NCBI GenBank assembly: GCA_947593895.1
Contig: CANQDY010000092.1
Span: 1-5,213, forward strand
Direction: 5' to 3'
DNA: 5,213 nt
Source of the DNA: an uncultured Bacilli bacterium
Lineage (GTDB): Bacteria > Bacillota_I > Bacilli_A > RFN20 > CAG-449
Translations under genes and position numbers: made by a program
Notes under the pieces: generated by a model
What the model was told of the DNA's origin: nothing
Database searches by the model: none
Seen by the model: only the letters and a program-made list of their open reading frames with translations
Shown: positions 1-5,213 of the stretch, in pieces
How the letters are laid out: the number at the start of each line of letters is the position of its first letter
How positions within the stretch are numbered: the stretch's first letter is position 1

Positions 1-214
1 TGACAAATGTAATTTAAAGAATATGAAATATTAAGCTAAAGTTGCTGAATTTAAACAGATTAATAGAATATATAAATCAAGACATCATCAAGGATTACTA
101 AAGAACAATTTGATTTGTTAAATAACATTTTTTTATTTAAAGTGCTGCATTTTCACTTTAGATTAACAAAAATTATTAAACCATTGAGTATAATCAAAAC
201 ACAATTTACATCAT
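1..214. other. Intergenic region downstream of pgi
   Basis: I see no gene here. All reading frames on both strands contain frequent stops. The only frame open from the left edge on the plus strand ends at about position 33, giving 10 residues, too few to assign to a gene. The DNA is very AT-rich. It would carry the 3' untranslated end of the leftward cvfD-pgi transcript. No GC-rich stem followed by a T-run in the leftward direction is visible, so the operon's terminator is either the weak dyad at 114-170 or lies outside the window. Confidence 0.7.
114..170. repeat. Nested inverted repeat downstream of pgi
   Basis: An outer 8-bp pair, TTTGTTAA (114-121) and TTAACAAA (163-170), encloses an inner 7-bp pair, TAAAGTG (138-144) and CACTTTA (154-160). 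The inner loop is 9 nt. The two stems are separated by 16 nt on one side and 2 nt on the other. The inner stem could fold in RNA from either strand. However, neither direction has a T-run straight after the stem; the run of T's at about 128-134 lies on the wrong side for plus-strand transcription and reads as A's on the minus strand. It is therefore not a canonical intrinsic terminator. It may protect the 3' end of pgi mRNA, or may be chance in AT-rich DNA. Confidence 0.35.
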
Positions 215-1498
215 TTATTTTACGCCTGGTTTACCAAGCAATTTAAACATTCTTTGTTTATAAATTTCAACACCTGGTTGATTAAATGGATTGATTTTTA
301 ATAAGTAAGCACTCATTGCACAAGCTTTCATAAAGAAGAAAAATAAATATCCAAGATTGTATTCATCCATTTTTGGAAGGGTAAGAACAATGTTAGGAAT
401 TTTTCCATCTTCAACATGTGCAGACAAAGTTCCCTCAAATGCCATCTTATTAACATAAGATAATTTTTTACCCGCTAAGTAATTTAAACCATCAAGATTA
501 TTTTTATCACTTTCGATGGTGATATCATAATTTGGTTCATCAATCATTAAAATAGTTTCAAATAATAATGGAGTACCACTTTGAATAAATTGGCCTAAAG
601 AGTGTAAGTCAGTAGAAAATGTTGCTGAATCTGGTAATAAGCCTTTCTGATCCTTTCCTTCTGATTCACCATATAATTGTTTAAACCATTCACCAAGTTG
701 AGTAAATTGAGGTTCGTAAGTAACAAACATTTCAACAGATTTTTCACAATTGTATAAATAATGTCTGGTTACTGCATACTGATAGCAGGAATTAGTCATA
801 ATATCTTCATTATCAAATTCAATCATTGCATCATAAGCACCAGCCATAAGCTTTCTTATATCACAACCAGCAACGGCAATTGGAAGAAGACCAACTGCGG
901 TTAAAACTGAGTAGCGTCCTCCAATATCATCAGGTATTACGAATGATTCGTAACCTTTTTGAGAAGCTTCTTGTTTTAATGCACCTCTAGCTTTATCTGT
1001 TGTGGCATAAATTGCTTTACATGCTGCTTCTTCACCAACTTTAGAAATTAATAATTCTTTTAATAAACGGAAAGCAACTGAAGTTTCAGTCGTAGTTCCT
1101 GATTTAGAAATAACATTAATTGCAAAGTTTTTGTCTTTTAAGTAATTTAATACTTGATGGACATAATTGCTTGATAGGGTATTACCAATAAAGATAACTT
1201 TAGTCTTATTTGTTGGAAATAATCCATTTAATGCCTCAATCGCACATCTGGCCCCTAAATAGGAACCACCGATACCAGCCACAACTAATATATCATAGTT
1301 TGCTTTAATTACTTCTGCGGTTTTAATAATTCTTTCAAATTCTTCTTTATCATAATCTTTTGGCCAGCTTGTCCAACCCAAAAAATCATTTCCAAGACCT
1401 GTTTTATTATTTATAGCTTTATTAATAGTTTTGACATCTTGCTTATAAGCTTCTAAAGGAATTTTATTAATGGTATGTGTTAAATCAATTTTAATCAT
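215..1498 (-). CDS. pgi: Glucose-6-phosphate isomerase
   Basis: This cytosolic enzyme interconverts glucose 6-phosphate and fructose 6-phosphate in glycolysis and gluconeogenesis. The protein is 427 aa, close to the 430-450 aa of Bacillus-type enzymes, and appears complete. Two SIS sugar-phosphate-binding motifs are visible: VVAGIGGSYLGA (72-83) and SKSGTTTETS (131-140). They are followed by DDIGGRYSVLTAVGLLP (190-206). Expected catalytic residues, judged by family motifs, are E278 in YGESEGK, H299 in STDLHSLGQ, and K414 in the C-terminal GVEIYK signature. The ATG overlaps the upstream gene's TGA stop (ATGA, 1498-1495). GGAG lies about 6 nt upstream, inside the end of that gene, so translational coupling is likely. 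It is the second gene of a leftward operon. Confidence 0.97.
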   Translation of the reverse strand: MIKIDLTHTINKIPLEAYKQDVKTINKAINNKTGLGNDFLGWTSWPKDYDKEEFERIIKTAEVIKANYDILVVAGIGGSYLGARCAIEALNGLFPTNKTKVIFIGNTLSSNYVHQVLNYLKDKNFAINVISKSGTTTETSVAFRLLKELLISKVGEEAACKAIYATTDKARGALKQEASQKGYESFVIPDDIGGRYSVLTAVGLLPIAVAGCDIRKLMAGAYDAMIEFDNEDIMTNSCYQYAVTRHYLYNCEKSVEMFVTYEPQFTQLGEWFKQLYGESEGKDQKGLLPDSATFSTDLHSLGQFIQSGTPLLFETILMIDEPNYDITIESDKNNLDGLNYLAGKKLSYVNKMAFEGTLSAHVEDGKIPNIVLTLPKMDEYNLGYLFFFFMKACAMSAYLLKINPFNQPGVEIYKQRMFKLLGKPGVK

Positions 1499-1884
1499 TT
1501 TTTCTCTCCAATCTTTATTAATTCTTCCTTAATCCATTGATCCAAATTTTGTTCAAGAGGGGTGAAATCCTGCTGATCGTCTGGAATTTTAAATCTTTTC
1601 TTTTTATTAGAAATTTTTTTGAAATTCCGGACATTTTGCCGATAACGGGTTCCTACTTGTTTCAAAGAAAATCGATAGAGATTTTTATCCTCTAAAATTT
1701 CTATGACTTTAATCTTAATTTTTTGACCTATAGTTACAAACTGAGTAATATTTTTGACAAAATAACTAGAAATTTCTGAGATATGAATTAATCCCTGCTC
1801 ATTGTTGTCTAATTTAATAAAAGCACCATATGGTTGGATACCACTTACAGTACCAAGTACGATGTCTCCGATTTTATATTGCAT
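1495..1884 (-). CDS. yugI: S1-domain RNA-binding protein, CvfD/YugI (GSP13) family
   Basis: This is a 129-aa protein with one S1 RNA-binding domain (about residues 4-76). The conserved core is GDIVLGTVSGIQPYGAF, followed by GLIHISEIS. A strongly basic linker follows (about 77-99, rich in K and R), then a short C-terminal segment around FTPLEQNLDQWIKE (107-120). That tail resembles the end of B. subtilis YugI (general stress protein 13), which is about the same length. Family members associate with ribosomes and act in post-transcriptional regulation and stress tolerance. I chose the ATG at 1884 over a TTG at 1914 because it gives the family N-terminus and has AGAAAGGA (1903-1896) upstream; the TTG would add 10 residues and lacks a good ribosome site. 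It is first in an operon with pgi. From memory, yugI and pgi (formerly yugL) are also near neighbours in B. subtilis. Confidence 0.9.
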   Translation of the reverse strand: MQYKIGDIVLGTVSGIQPYGAFIKLDNNEQGLIHISEISSYFVKNITQFVTIGQKIKIKVIEILEDKNLYRFSLKQVGTRYRQNVRNFKKISNKKKRFKIPDDQQDFTPLEQNLDQWIKEELIKIGEKK

Positions 1885-1895
1885 TTGAAACAATG

Positions 1896-1903
1896 TCCTT
1901 TCT
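1896..1903 (-). promoter_or_regulatory. Ribosome binding site that decides the yugI start
   Basis: AGAAAGGA on the minus strand lies 11 nt before the ATG at 1884. That spacing is slightly long but workable. It is only 2 nt from an in-frame TTG at 1893 and lies downstream of the TTG at 1914, so it supports the ATG as the start. Confidence 0.6.
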
Positions 1904-1919
1904 TGATATTCCAACTTTA

Positions 1920-1941
1920 ATTTTAATCAAATGATTAAAAT
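1920..1941. promoter_or_regulatory. 22-bp palindrome over the yugI-pgi transcription start (candidate operator)
   Basis: Two perfect 10-bp arms, ATTTTAATCA (1920-1929) and TGATTAAAAT (1932-1941), flank a 2-bp centre. The repeat overlaps the last two bases of the leftward -10 box (1945-1940) and covers the expected start point near 1933. This is where a repressor would block RNA polymerase. A dyad with a 2-bp centre suits a dimeric DNA-binding protein better than an RNA hairpin. The arms contain a single G or C position each, so chance formation is possible. The regulator is unknown. Confidence 0.5.
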
Positions 1942-1968
1942 AATACTAGAAAAAAAGTGCGTTTGCAA
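1940..1968 (-). promoter_or_regulatory. Sigma-A-type promoter of the yugI-pgi operon
   Basis: Read on the minus strand, a -35 box TTGCAA (1968-1963) is separated by exactly 17 bp from a -10 box TATTAT (1945-1940), which matches the consensus at 5 of 6 positions. The spacer contains a run of seven T's. Transcription would start near 1933, giving a leader of about 50 nt before the yugI ATG. This is the best promoter in the window. Confidence 0.75.
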
Positions 1969-2282
1969 TAATTTATCTAATGTATCCCATATCAAGAGCA
2001 ATGTCATTAATTATTTTGAATTATAAAATTGTTTTAAGCAGACCAGTTTCTTTAAATATTTGTATTGTTCTTTTAATTTCACATACATTCAAAAATTTAT
2101 TTTTAAATTCAAGTGAATATTTATCTTTTGTTAGAAACTTTTGTTTTTATTTAAAAAATTTTACTTGCACATCTGTAAAATAATTAACATCAATACAATC
2201 ACTTTATTTCATATTTTATCGCATAATAAAACTCAGTGAGTAAGACATTTTTTTAAATATCTATTTCATTGGATATATATTA
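1969..2282. other. Divergent intergenic region without a clear gene
   Basis: This stretch separates the leftward yugI-pgi operon from the rightward lemA-like cluster. A 67-codon plus-strand frame (1980-2183) has no ribosome binding site, an unconvincing composition rich in L, I, F and S, and no family resemblance that I recognise. I do not call it a gene. The minus strand has a 41-codon open stretch at 2024-2146, listed separately as a possible remnant. An 11-nt perfect palindrome, ACTCAGTGAGT, sits at 2231-2241 with no evident role. No RNA gene was recognised. Confidence 0.6.
2024..2146 (-). pseudogene. Possible remnant of a small coding sequence (weak)
   Basis: On the minus strand a 41-codon stretch is open between TAA at 2147-2149 and TAA at 2021-2023. 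It has no good start codon. Its translation includes KYSLEFKNKFLN followed by RTIQIFKETGLL. This faintly recalls the helix-turn-helix N-terminus of IS3-type transposase OrfA proteins (K-Y-S-x-E-F-K-x-K pattern). It could equally be chance in AT-rich DNA, where such composition readily gives K, F, L and I. No terminal inverted repeats or target duplications were found around it. Confidence 0.15.
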
Positions 2283-2320
2283 ATCATTTTAGGGTAATAA
2301 AATTAACCCTTTTAAATGAT
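2283..2320 (+). repeat. Stem-loop upstream of the lemA-like promoter
   Basis: An outer 7-bp stem, ATCATTT (2283-2289) with AAATGAT (2314-2320), and an inner 5-bp stem, AGGGT (2291-2295) with ACCCT (2306-2310), are separated by a small internal loop. The GGG/CCC pairing stands out in DNA this AT-rich. It ends 4 bp before the putative -35 box at 2325, so it lies upstream of the expected transcript and is more likely a protein-binding dyad than a leader structure. The inner stem followed by TTTT could also act as a weak rightward terminator shielding the operon from read-through. Confidence 0.4.
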
Positions 2321-2324
2321 AAGA

Positions 2325-2353
2325 TTGCATTTTTAAATTTCGGAGTTTAATAT
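2325..2353 (+). promoter_or_regulatory. Probable promoter of the lemA-like/M3/mgsA cluster
   Basis: A -35-like TTGCAT (2325-2330) is followed after 17 bp by TAATAT (2348-2353). An alternative -10, TATAAA (2351-2356), would give a 20-bp spacer. Transcription would start near 2360, leaving a short leader of about 20 nt that holds the AGGAG ribosome site (2368-2372). The match to consensus is moderate, so the exact boxes are uncertain. Some promoter is expected here because the next gene to the left is divergent. Confidence 0.5.
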
Positions 2354-2379
2354 AAAAAGTACGAAGTAGGAGAATAAAA

Positions 2380-2913
2380 ATGCCAAAAGTTTTATTAGTA
2401 ATTTTGATTATAATTGGTTCAATAATTGCACTGTGGTTGTTAATAATTTTTGCTACCTTAATTATATTGGCAATATATAATCATCAGATTAAAAGAAATC
2501 GGATGAGTATAAATATTATTTTAGCTCAAAAATATGATGTTGCAGGAGTTCTTGCCAAATTTTTATTGAATAATCAAGTTGAACTACCAGAGGAAATAAT
2601 AAATGAATTTAATTTAATGGGAAAATCGAATTTCAGTTATTTTAATACCTTTGAAAGGAAGTCTATAGGAACTAGAATCAATGAAATAATTAATGAGTTA
2701 ACCACTTTAAGTAAAGATAATAAATTTGAGGACAATCCTCGATATCAGACATTGAAAAATTCAATTGAAGATGTTGAAAAACAATATAAACACGTAATCT
2801 TGGTATATAATAATAAAGTAGGCGACTATAACTATTGGATTAGATTCATTCCATTTAGACTAGTATCAAAAATATTTAATATTAAGACAAAAAAAACAAT
2901 TAATGAAAAATAA
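2380..2913 (+). CDS. LemA-like family membrane protein (divergent)
   Basis: This 177-aa protein has a long hydrophobic N-terminal segment (about residues 4-33), then a basic patch, KRNR (38-41). By the positive-inside rule the soluble helical part should face the cytoplasm. The rest looks like a LemA helical bundle. YNHQ and the following QKYDVAGVLAKFL (50-62) correspond to the family's YN and RRYDLIPNLV region, and YNNKVGDYNYWIRFIP (143-158) to its YNxxVxxYN...FP signature, ending in SKIFNIK. The usual AWS and PN residues are missing, so this is a divergent member; typical LemA proteins are about 185-200 aa. The molecular function of LemA is unclear. AGGAG lies 7 nt before the ATG. The stop codon overlaps the next gene's AAGGAG, 9 bp before its start, so the two are co-transcribed. 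Confidence 0.75.
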   Translation: MPKVLLVILIIIGSIIALWLLIIFATLIILAIYNHQIKRNRMSINIILAQKYDVAGVLAKFLLNNQVELPEEIINEFNLMGKSNFSYFNTFERKSIGTRINEIINELTTLSKDNKFEDNPRYQTLKNSIEDVEKQYKHVILVYNNKVGDYNYWIRFIPFRLVSKIFNIKTKKTINEK

Positions 2914-2922
2914 GGAGCAAAT

Positions 2923-4620
2923 ATGAAAAGGTTTTCTCAATTAAAATTTAAAAAGATCGATTTAGAAAAAATTAAAAGTGAATTTTCTGGTTTGGTCGAT
3001 GAATTCAAAAATAGTAAGACTTTTGAAGAACAAGATAAAGCTTTAACCAAAATATTTAAGTATAGTGATAATTTACAAACTAATATGACTATTGGTGAAA
3101 TTCGTTATACTTTAGATACAAGGAGTAAAGTTAATCAAAAGAACCAAGAAATAATTGATGAGGTTTCACCTCATATTTCCGCTTTATTTAATTCCTTTGA
3201 AAAAGAATTAGTTAAAGCAAAGTTTATTGATGATTTAAAGAAAAAATGGGGCAGTTATCTTTTTGAAATGACAAAGCAATCACTAGAATGTTTTGATGAA
3301 AAAATTATTCCGGAATTACAAGAAATTAATCGATTGTCTAGTGAATATACTAAATTAATTTCCAGCGCTCAAATTGATTTTCATGGTGAAATTTGTAATT
3401 TATCACAATTATCAAAATACACTCAAAGTGCAGATCGTCAAGAAAGAAAAGAAGCAAGCAAACTATTTTCTAATTTCTTTAGTGTAAACAATGATAAAAT
3501 TGGTGATATTTATGATAAAATGGTTAAAACAAGAACCAAAATGGCACAAAAATTAGGTTATAAAAACTTTGTTGAATTAGGATATAAGAATTTAGGCAGA
3601 ATGGATTATGATTCAAAAATGGTTGAAGAATATCGTAATCAAATTTATCGTGATTTAGTTCCGTTTACTAATAAATTATTTAAAGAAAACGCTAATAGGA
3701 TTGGTGTAAAAAATCCTCAATACTATGATTTTAATATTTCATTTGTTTCGGGAAATCCAAAACCTGTTGGTGATAAAGAATTCATGGTAAATCAAGCACA
3801 AAAGATGTATCACGAATTATCGCATGAAACCGATGTATTTTTTAAATTTATGAGAGATTATGAACTACTTGATTTAGAAGCAAAATCAGGAAAAGTTGGT
3901 GGTGGATACATGACATATTTAGCAAAATATAAAGCACCATTTATATTTTCTAATTTTAATGGCACTTCAGGAGATGTTGATGTATTAACTCATGAATTTG
4001 GTCATGCTTTTCAAAGCTATATGTCTAGAAATATAAAATGTCCAAGTTATCGTAGTCCAACCTTAGAAGCATGTGAAATTCATTCGATGAGTATGGAATT
4101 TATTACTTATCCATGGATGAGTTTATTCTTTGGAAAGAATGAAGAAAAATATCGTTATTGCCATTTAGAAGATGCGATTAAATTTATCCCATATGGAGTA
4201 ACTATCGATGAATTTCAACACTGGGTATATGAAAATCCAGAAGCAACTCACCTGGAAAGATGTGAAAAATTTAGAGAAATCGAAAAGAAATATTTGCCAC
4301 ATCGTAATTATGATGAAGCGCCTATTTTTGAACAAGGTGGTTGGTGGATGAAACAAAGCCATGTTTTTAGCTCACCATTTTATTATATCGATTATACTTT
4401 AGCTCAAGTTGTCGCTTTCCAATTCTTTATTGAGGATCAAAAAAATCATAATAAAACCTGGAAAAAATATGTTAAATTATGCAAATTTGGTGGTAGATAT
4501 CCTTTTATTGAATTACTTAAACAGGCTAAACTAAATAATCCTTTTAATGATGGAACAATTAAAAAAATTACTAAACCATTAAGTAAATATTTAAAGTCTA
4601 TTGATACTAGTGAATTTTAA
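2923..4620 (+). CDS. M3 family oligoendopeptidase (PepF-related zinc metallopeptidase)
   Basis: This 565-aa protein has no signal peptide or membrane segment, so it is probably cytosolic and cleaves short peptides during peptide turnover. The zinc motif HEFGH (357-361) supplies two histidine ligands and the catalytic E358. The third ligand is probably E385 in CEIHSMSME, which lines up with the EAPSQ-type motif of the family. Just before the active site, GTSGDVDVLTHEFGHAFQSY is characteristic of the M3B branch of about 550 aa that is distinct from classical PepF of about 600 aa. A C-terminal aromatic block, HVFSSPFYYIDYTLAQ (480-495), matches the conserved substrate-binding region. It appears intact. 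AAGGAG lies 5 nt before the ATG, overlapping the upstream stop codon. Assignment to the M3B family is firm; the natural peptide substrate is unknown. Confidence 0.93.
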   Translation: MKRFSQLKFKKIDLEKIKSEFSGLVDEFKNSKTFEEQDKALTKIFKYSDNLQTNMTIGEIRYTLDTRSKVNQKNQEIIDEVSPHISALFNSFEKELVKAKFIDDLKKKWGSYLFEMTKQSLECFDEKIIPELQEINRLSSEYTKLISSAQIDFHGEICNLSQLSKYTQSADRQERKEASKLFSNFFSVNNDKIGDIYDKMVKTRTKMAQKLGYKNFVELGYKNLGRMDYDSKMVEEYRNQIYRDLVPFTNKLFKENANRIGVKNPQYYDFNISFVSGNPKPVGDKEFMVNQAQKMYHELSHETDVFFKFMRDYELLDLEAKSGKVGGGYMTYLAKYKAPFIFSNFNGTSGDVDVLTHEFGHAFQSYMSRNIKCPSYRSPTLEACEIHSMSMEFITYPWMSLFFGKNEEKYRYCHLEDAIKFIPYGVTIDEFQHWVYENPEATHLERCEKFREIEKKYLPHRNYDEAPIFEQGGWWMKQSHVFSSPFYYIDYTLAQVVAFQFFIEDQKNHNKTWKKYVKLCKFGGRYPFIELLKQAKLNNPFNDGTIKKITKPLSKYLKSIDTSEF

Positions 4621-4637
4621 GAAGGTAAATAATTATT

Positions 4638-5039
4638 ATGAAAATCGCTTTAATTGCTCATGATAAAAAGAAAAACGATATGATTAAACTTGCAAAAAAA
4701 TATTGTAATGTTTTATCTAGACACGAATTATACGCAACAGGAACTACGGGTACTTTAGTTATGGGGGAAACCGGATTAAAAATTAATCGAATGAAATCTG
4801 GTCCTTTAGGTGGTGATCAACAAATTGGATCAATGATTGCAAATAGTGAGCTTGATTTAGTTATTTTCTTAAGAGATCCTTTAACTGCTCAACCGCATGA
4901 ACCTGATGTATCTGCACTACTTCGTTTATGCGATGTTACAAATATTCCTCTTGCAACAAATATATCAAGTTCAGAAATTATGCTAAATGCATTAGGTAGA
5001 GAAGAGATAATCTGCAGAAAAGAATTAGATGAGAAATAA
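4638..5039 (+). CDS. mgsA: Methylglyoxal synthase
   Basis: The enzyme converts dihydroxyacetone phosphate to methylglyoxal and phosphate, opening a bypass that relieves phosphosugar build-up and recycles phosphate. It is 133 aa, against about 137 in B. subtilis, and covers the whole family. Conserved elements are IAHDKKK (6-12), ATGTTG (33-38), SGPLGGDQQIG (54-64) and FLRDPLTAQPHEPDVSALLRLCD (77-99). Numbered 11 lower than in E. coli, the key residues are H8, the catalytic base D60, D80, H87 and D90, all present. It lies 17 bp after the M3 gene and is probably in the same operon. The nearest ribosome site, AAGAAGG (4619-4625), overlaps the upstream stop and is 12 nt from the ATG, longer than usual, which may lower translation. 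The MKIALIAHD start is that of the family. Confidence 0.97.
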   Translation: MKIALIAHDKKKNDMIKLAKKYCNVLSRHELYATGTTGTLVMGETGLKINRMKSGPLGGDQQIGSMIANSELDLVIFLRDPLTAQPHEPDVSALLRLCDVTNIPLATNISSSEIMLNALGREEIICRKELDEK

Positions 5040-5213
5040 AAAATGATGAATAGATTTAAATTTTAATTAAGTTTTTTTTAAATACCTAGAATTTGTGAGT
5101 ATAAAATGTTAATCTAAATTGAAAAAGCAACACAACGTTGCGATATGAAAGTGTTGCAAAATGAAACGAAAAAATAAGTGAAAAAATGAATGAATTGAAA
5201 TAAAAAAATAGAT
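5040..5213. other. Intergenic region downstream of mgsA
   Basis: I see no gene here. A T8 run at 5072-5079 is flanked by AT-only arms, ATTTAAA (5054-5060) and TTTAAAT (5077-5083), which is at best a poor terminator for mgsA. From about 5117 to the right edge the plus strand is strongly purine-rich, with very few C's. As a result all three minus-strand frames are free of stops there, but their translations are F-rich and not protein-like. Plus-strand ATGs open only frames of about ten codons or fewer. Confidence 0.6.
5122..5157 (-). terminator. Possible leftward intrinsic terminator with alternative stems
   Basis: On the minus strand GCAACAC (5157-5151) can pair with GTGTTGC (5133-5127) around a 17-nt loop. 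Alternatively GCAAC (5141-5137) pairs with GTTGC (5131-5127) around a 5-nt loop. Either stem is followed directly by TTTTT (5126-5122). The polarity suits a leftward gene lying beyond the right edge and converging on mgsA. The stems are short, and no such gene can be seen in the window, so this remains tentative. Confidence 0.35.

Noticed and set aside
2..34. Short plus-strand frame open from the left edge, as the C-terminus of a partial gene
   Set aside because: Ten residues cannot be assigned, and the other frames stop just as early.
1885..1914. TTG start that would add 10 residues to the S1-domain protein
   Set aside because: No ribosome site precedes it, and the internal ATG gives the family N-terminus with AGAAAGGA upstream.
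1955..1972. CcpA-type catabolite repression site near the yugI -35 box (TTGCAAACGC)
   Set aside because: It matches only the central part of the cre consensus, and the right half does not fit.
1980..2183. 67-codon plus-strand reading frame with an ATG start
   Set aside because: It lacks a ribosome binding site, its composition is that of random AT-rich DNA, and I recognise no family; it overlaps the expected upstream region of yugI.
2231..2241. Perfect palindrome ACTCAGTGAGT
   Set aside because: The stem is only 4-5 bp with a tiny loop, there is no adjacent T-run in a useful direction, and it is not placed at either promoter.
4165..4362. 65-codon minus-strand reading frame
   Set aside because: It lies wholly inside the M3 peptidase gene, antisense to its conserved C-terminal region, and is a shadow of that gene.
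5117..5213. Stop-free minus-strand frames running to the right edge, as the end of a partial gene
   Set aside because: All three frames are open at once because the plus strand is purine-rich; the translations are F-rich low-complexity and unlike a protein C-terminus.
1..5213. CRISPR array, tRNA, rRNA, intact insertion sequence or defence system
   Set aside because: I saw no regularly spaced long repeats, no cloverleaf-like segment, no intact transposase and no nuclease or toxin-antitoxin genes.

Overview
This window looks like a chromosomal segment of an AT-rich, low-GC Gram-positive bacterium (Bacillota). The affinity seems closest to Erysipelotrichia, Turicibacter, RF39 or Mollicutes-like Bacilli. 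This rests on the strong A/T codon preference, the AGGAG-type ribosome binding sites, and proteins that resemble Bacillus/Mollicutes families: Bacillus-type Pgi, CvfD/YugI, a LemA-like protein, an M3B oligoendopeptidase and MgsA. Tryptophan is encoded by TGG in the genes I checked, and one gene ends in TGA. The standard bacterial code therefore applies, not the Mycoplasma code.

Layout: (i) 1-214 is intergenic AT-rich DNA with a nested inverted repeat. (ii) 215-1884 is a leftward two-gene operon, cvfD/yugI then pgi, joined by a 4-base ATGA stop/start overlap. A good sigma-A-type promoter with 17-bp spacing drives it, and a 22-bp inverted repeat lies over the expected transcription start. (iii) 1969-2379 is a divergent intergenic region. 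It holds a weak possible gene remnant, a stem-loop and a second, weaker promoter. (iv) 2380-5039 is a rightward three-gene cluster: a LemA-like membrane protein, an M3-family zinc oligopeptidase and methylglyoxal synthase. The spacers are only 9 and 17 bp, so it is probably one operon. (v) 5040-5213 is non-coding and A/G-rich. It contains a hairpin that could end leftward transcription coming from beyond the right edge.

How the genes relate: Pgi acts at the top of glycolysis, and MgsA diverts dihydroxyacetone phosphate into the methylglyoxal bypass. The divergent units therefore both touch glycolytic flux, although nothing in the sequence proves shared control. CvfD is a ribosome-associated S1-domain protein, and its link to pgi resembles the arrangement in Bacillus. 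The M3 enzyme is a cytosolic peptide-degrading enzyme. Its pairing with a LemA-like protein recalls the common LemA-HtpX pairing but with a different metallopeptidase family.

I found no clear new system. All five large genes belong to known families. The points most worth a second look are the palindrome over the cvfD-pgi start site, the LemA/M3 pairing, and the structured intergenic DNA.
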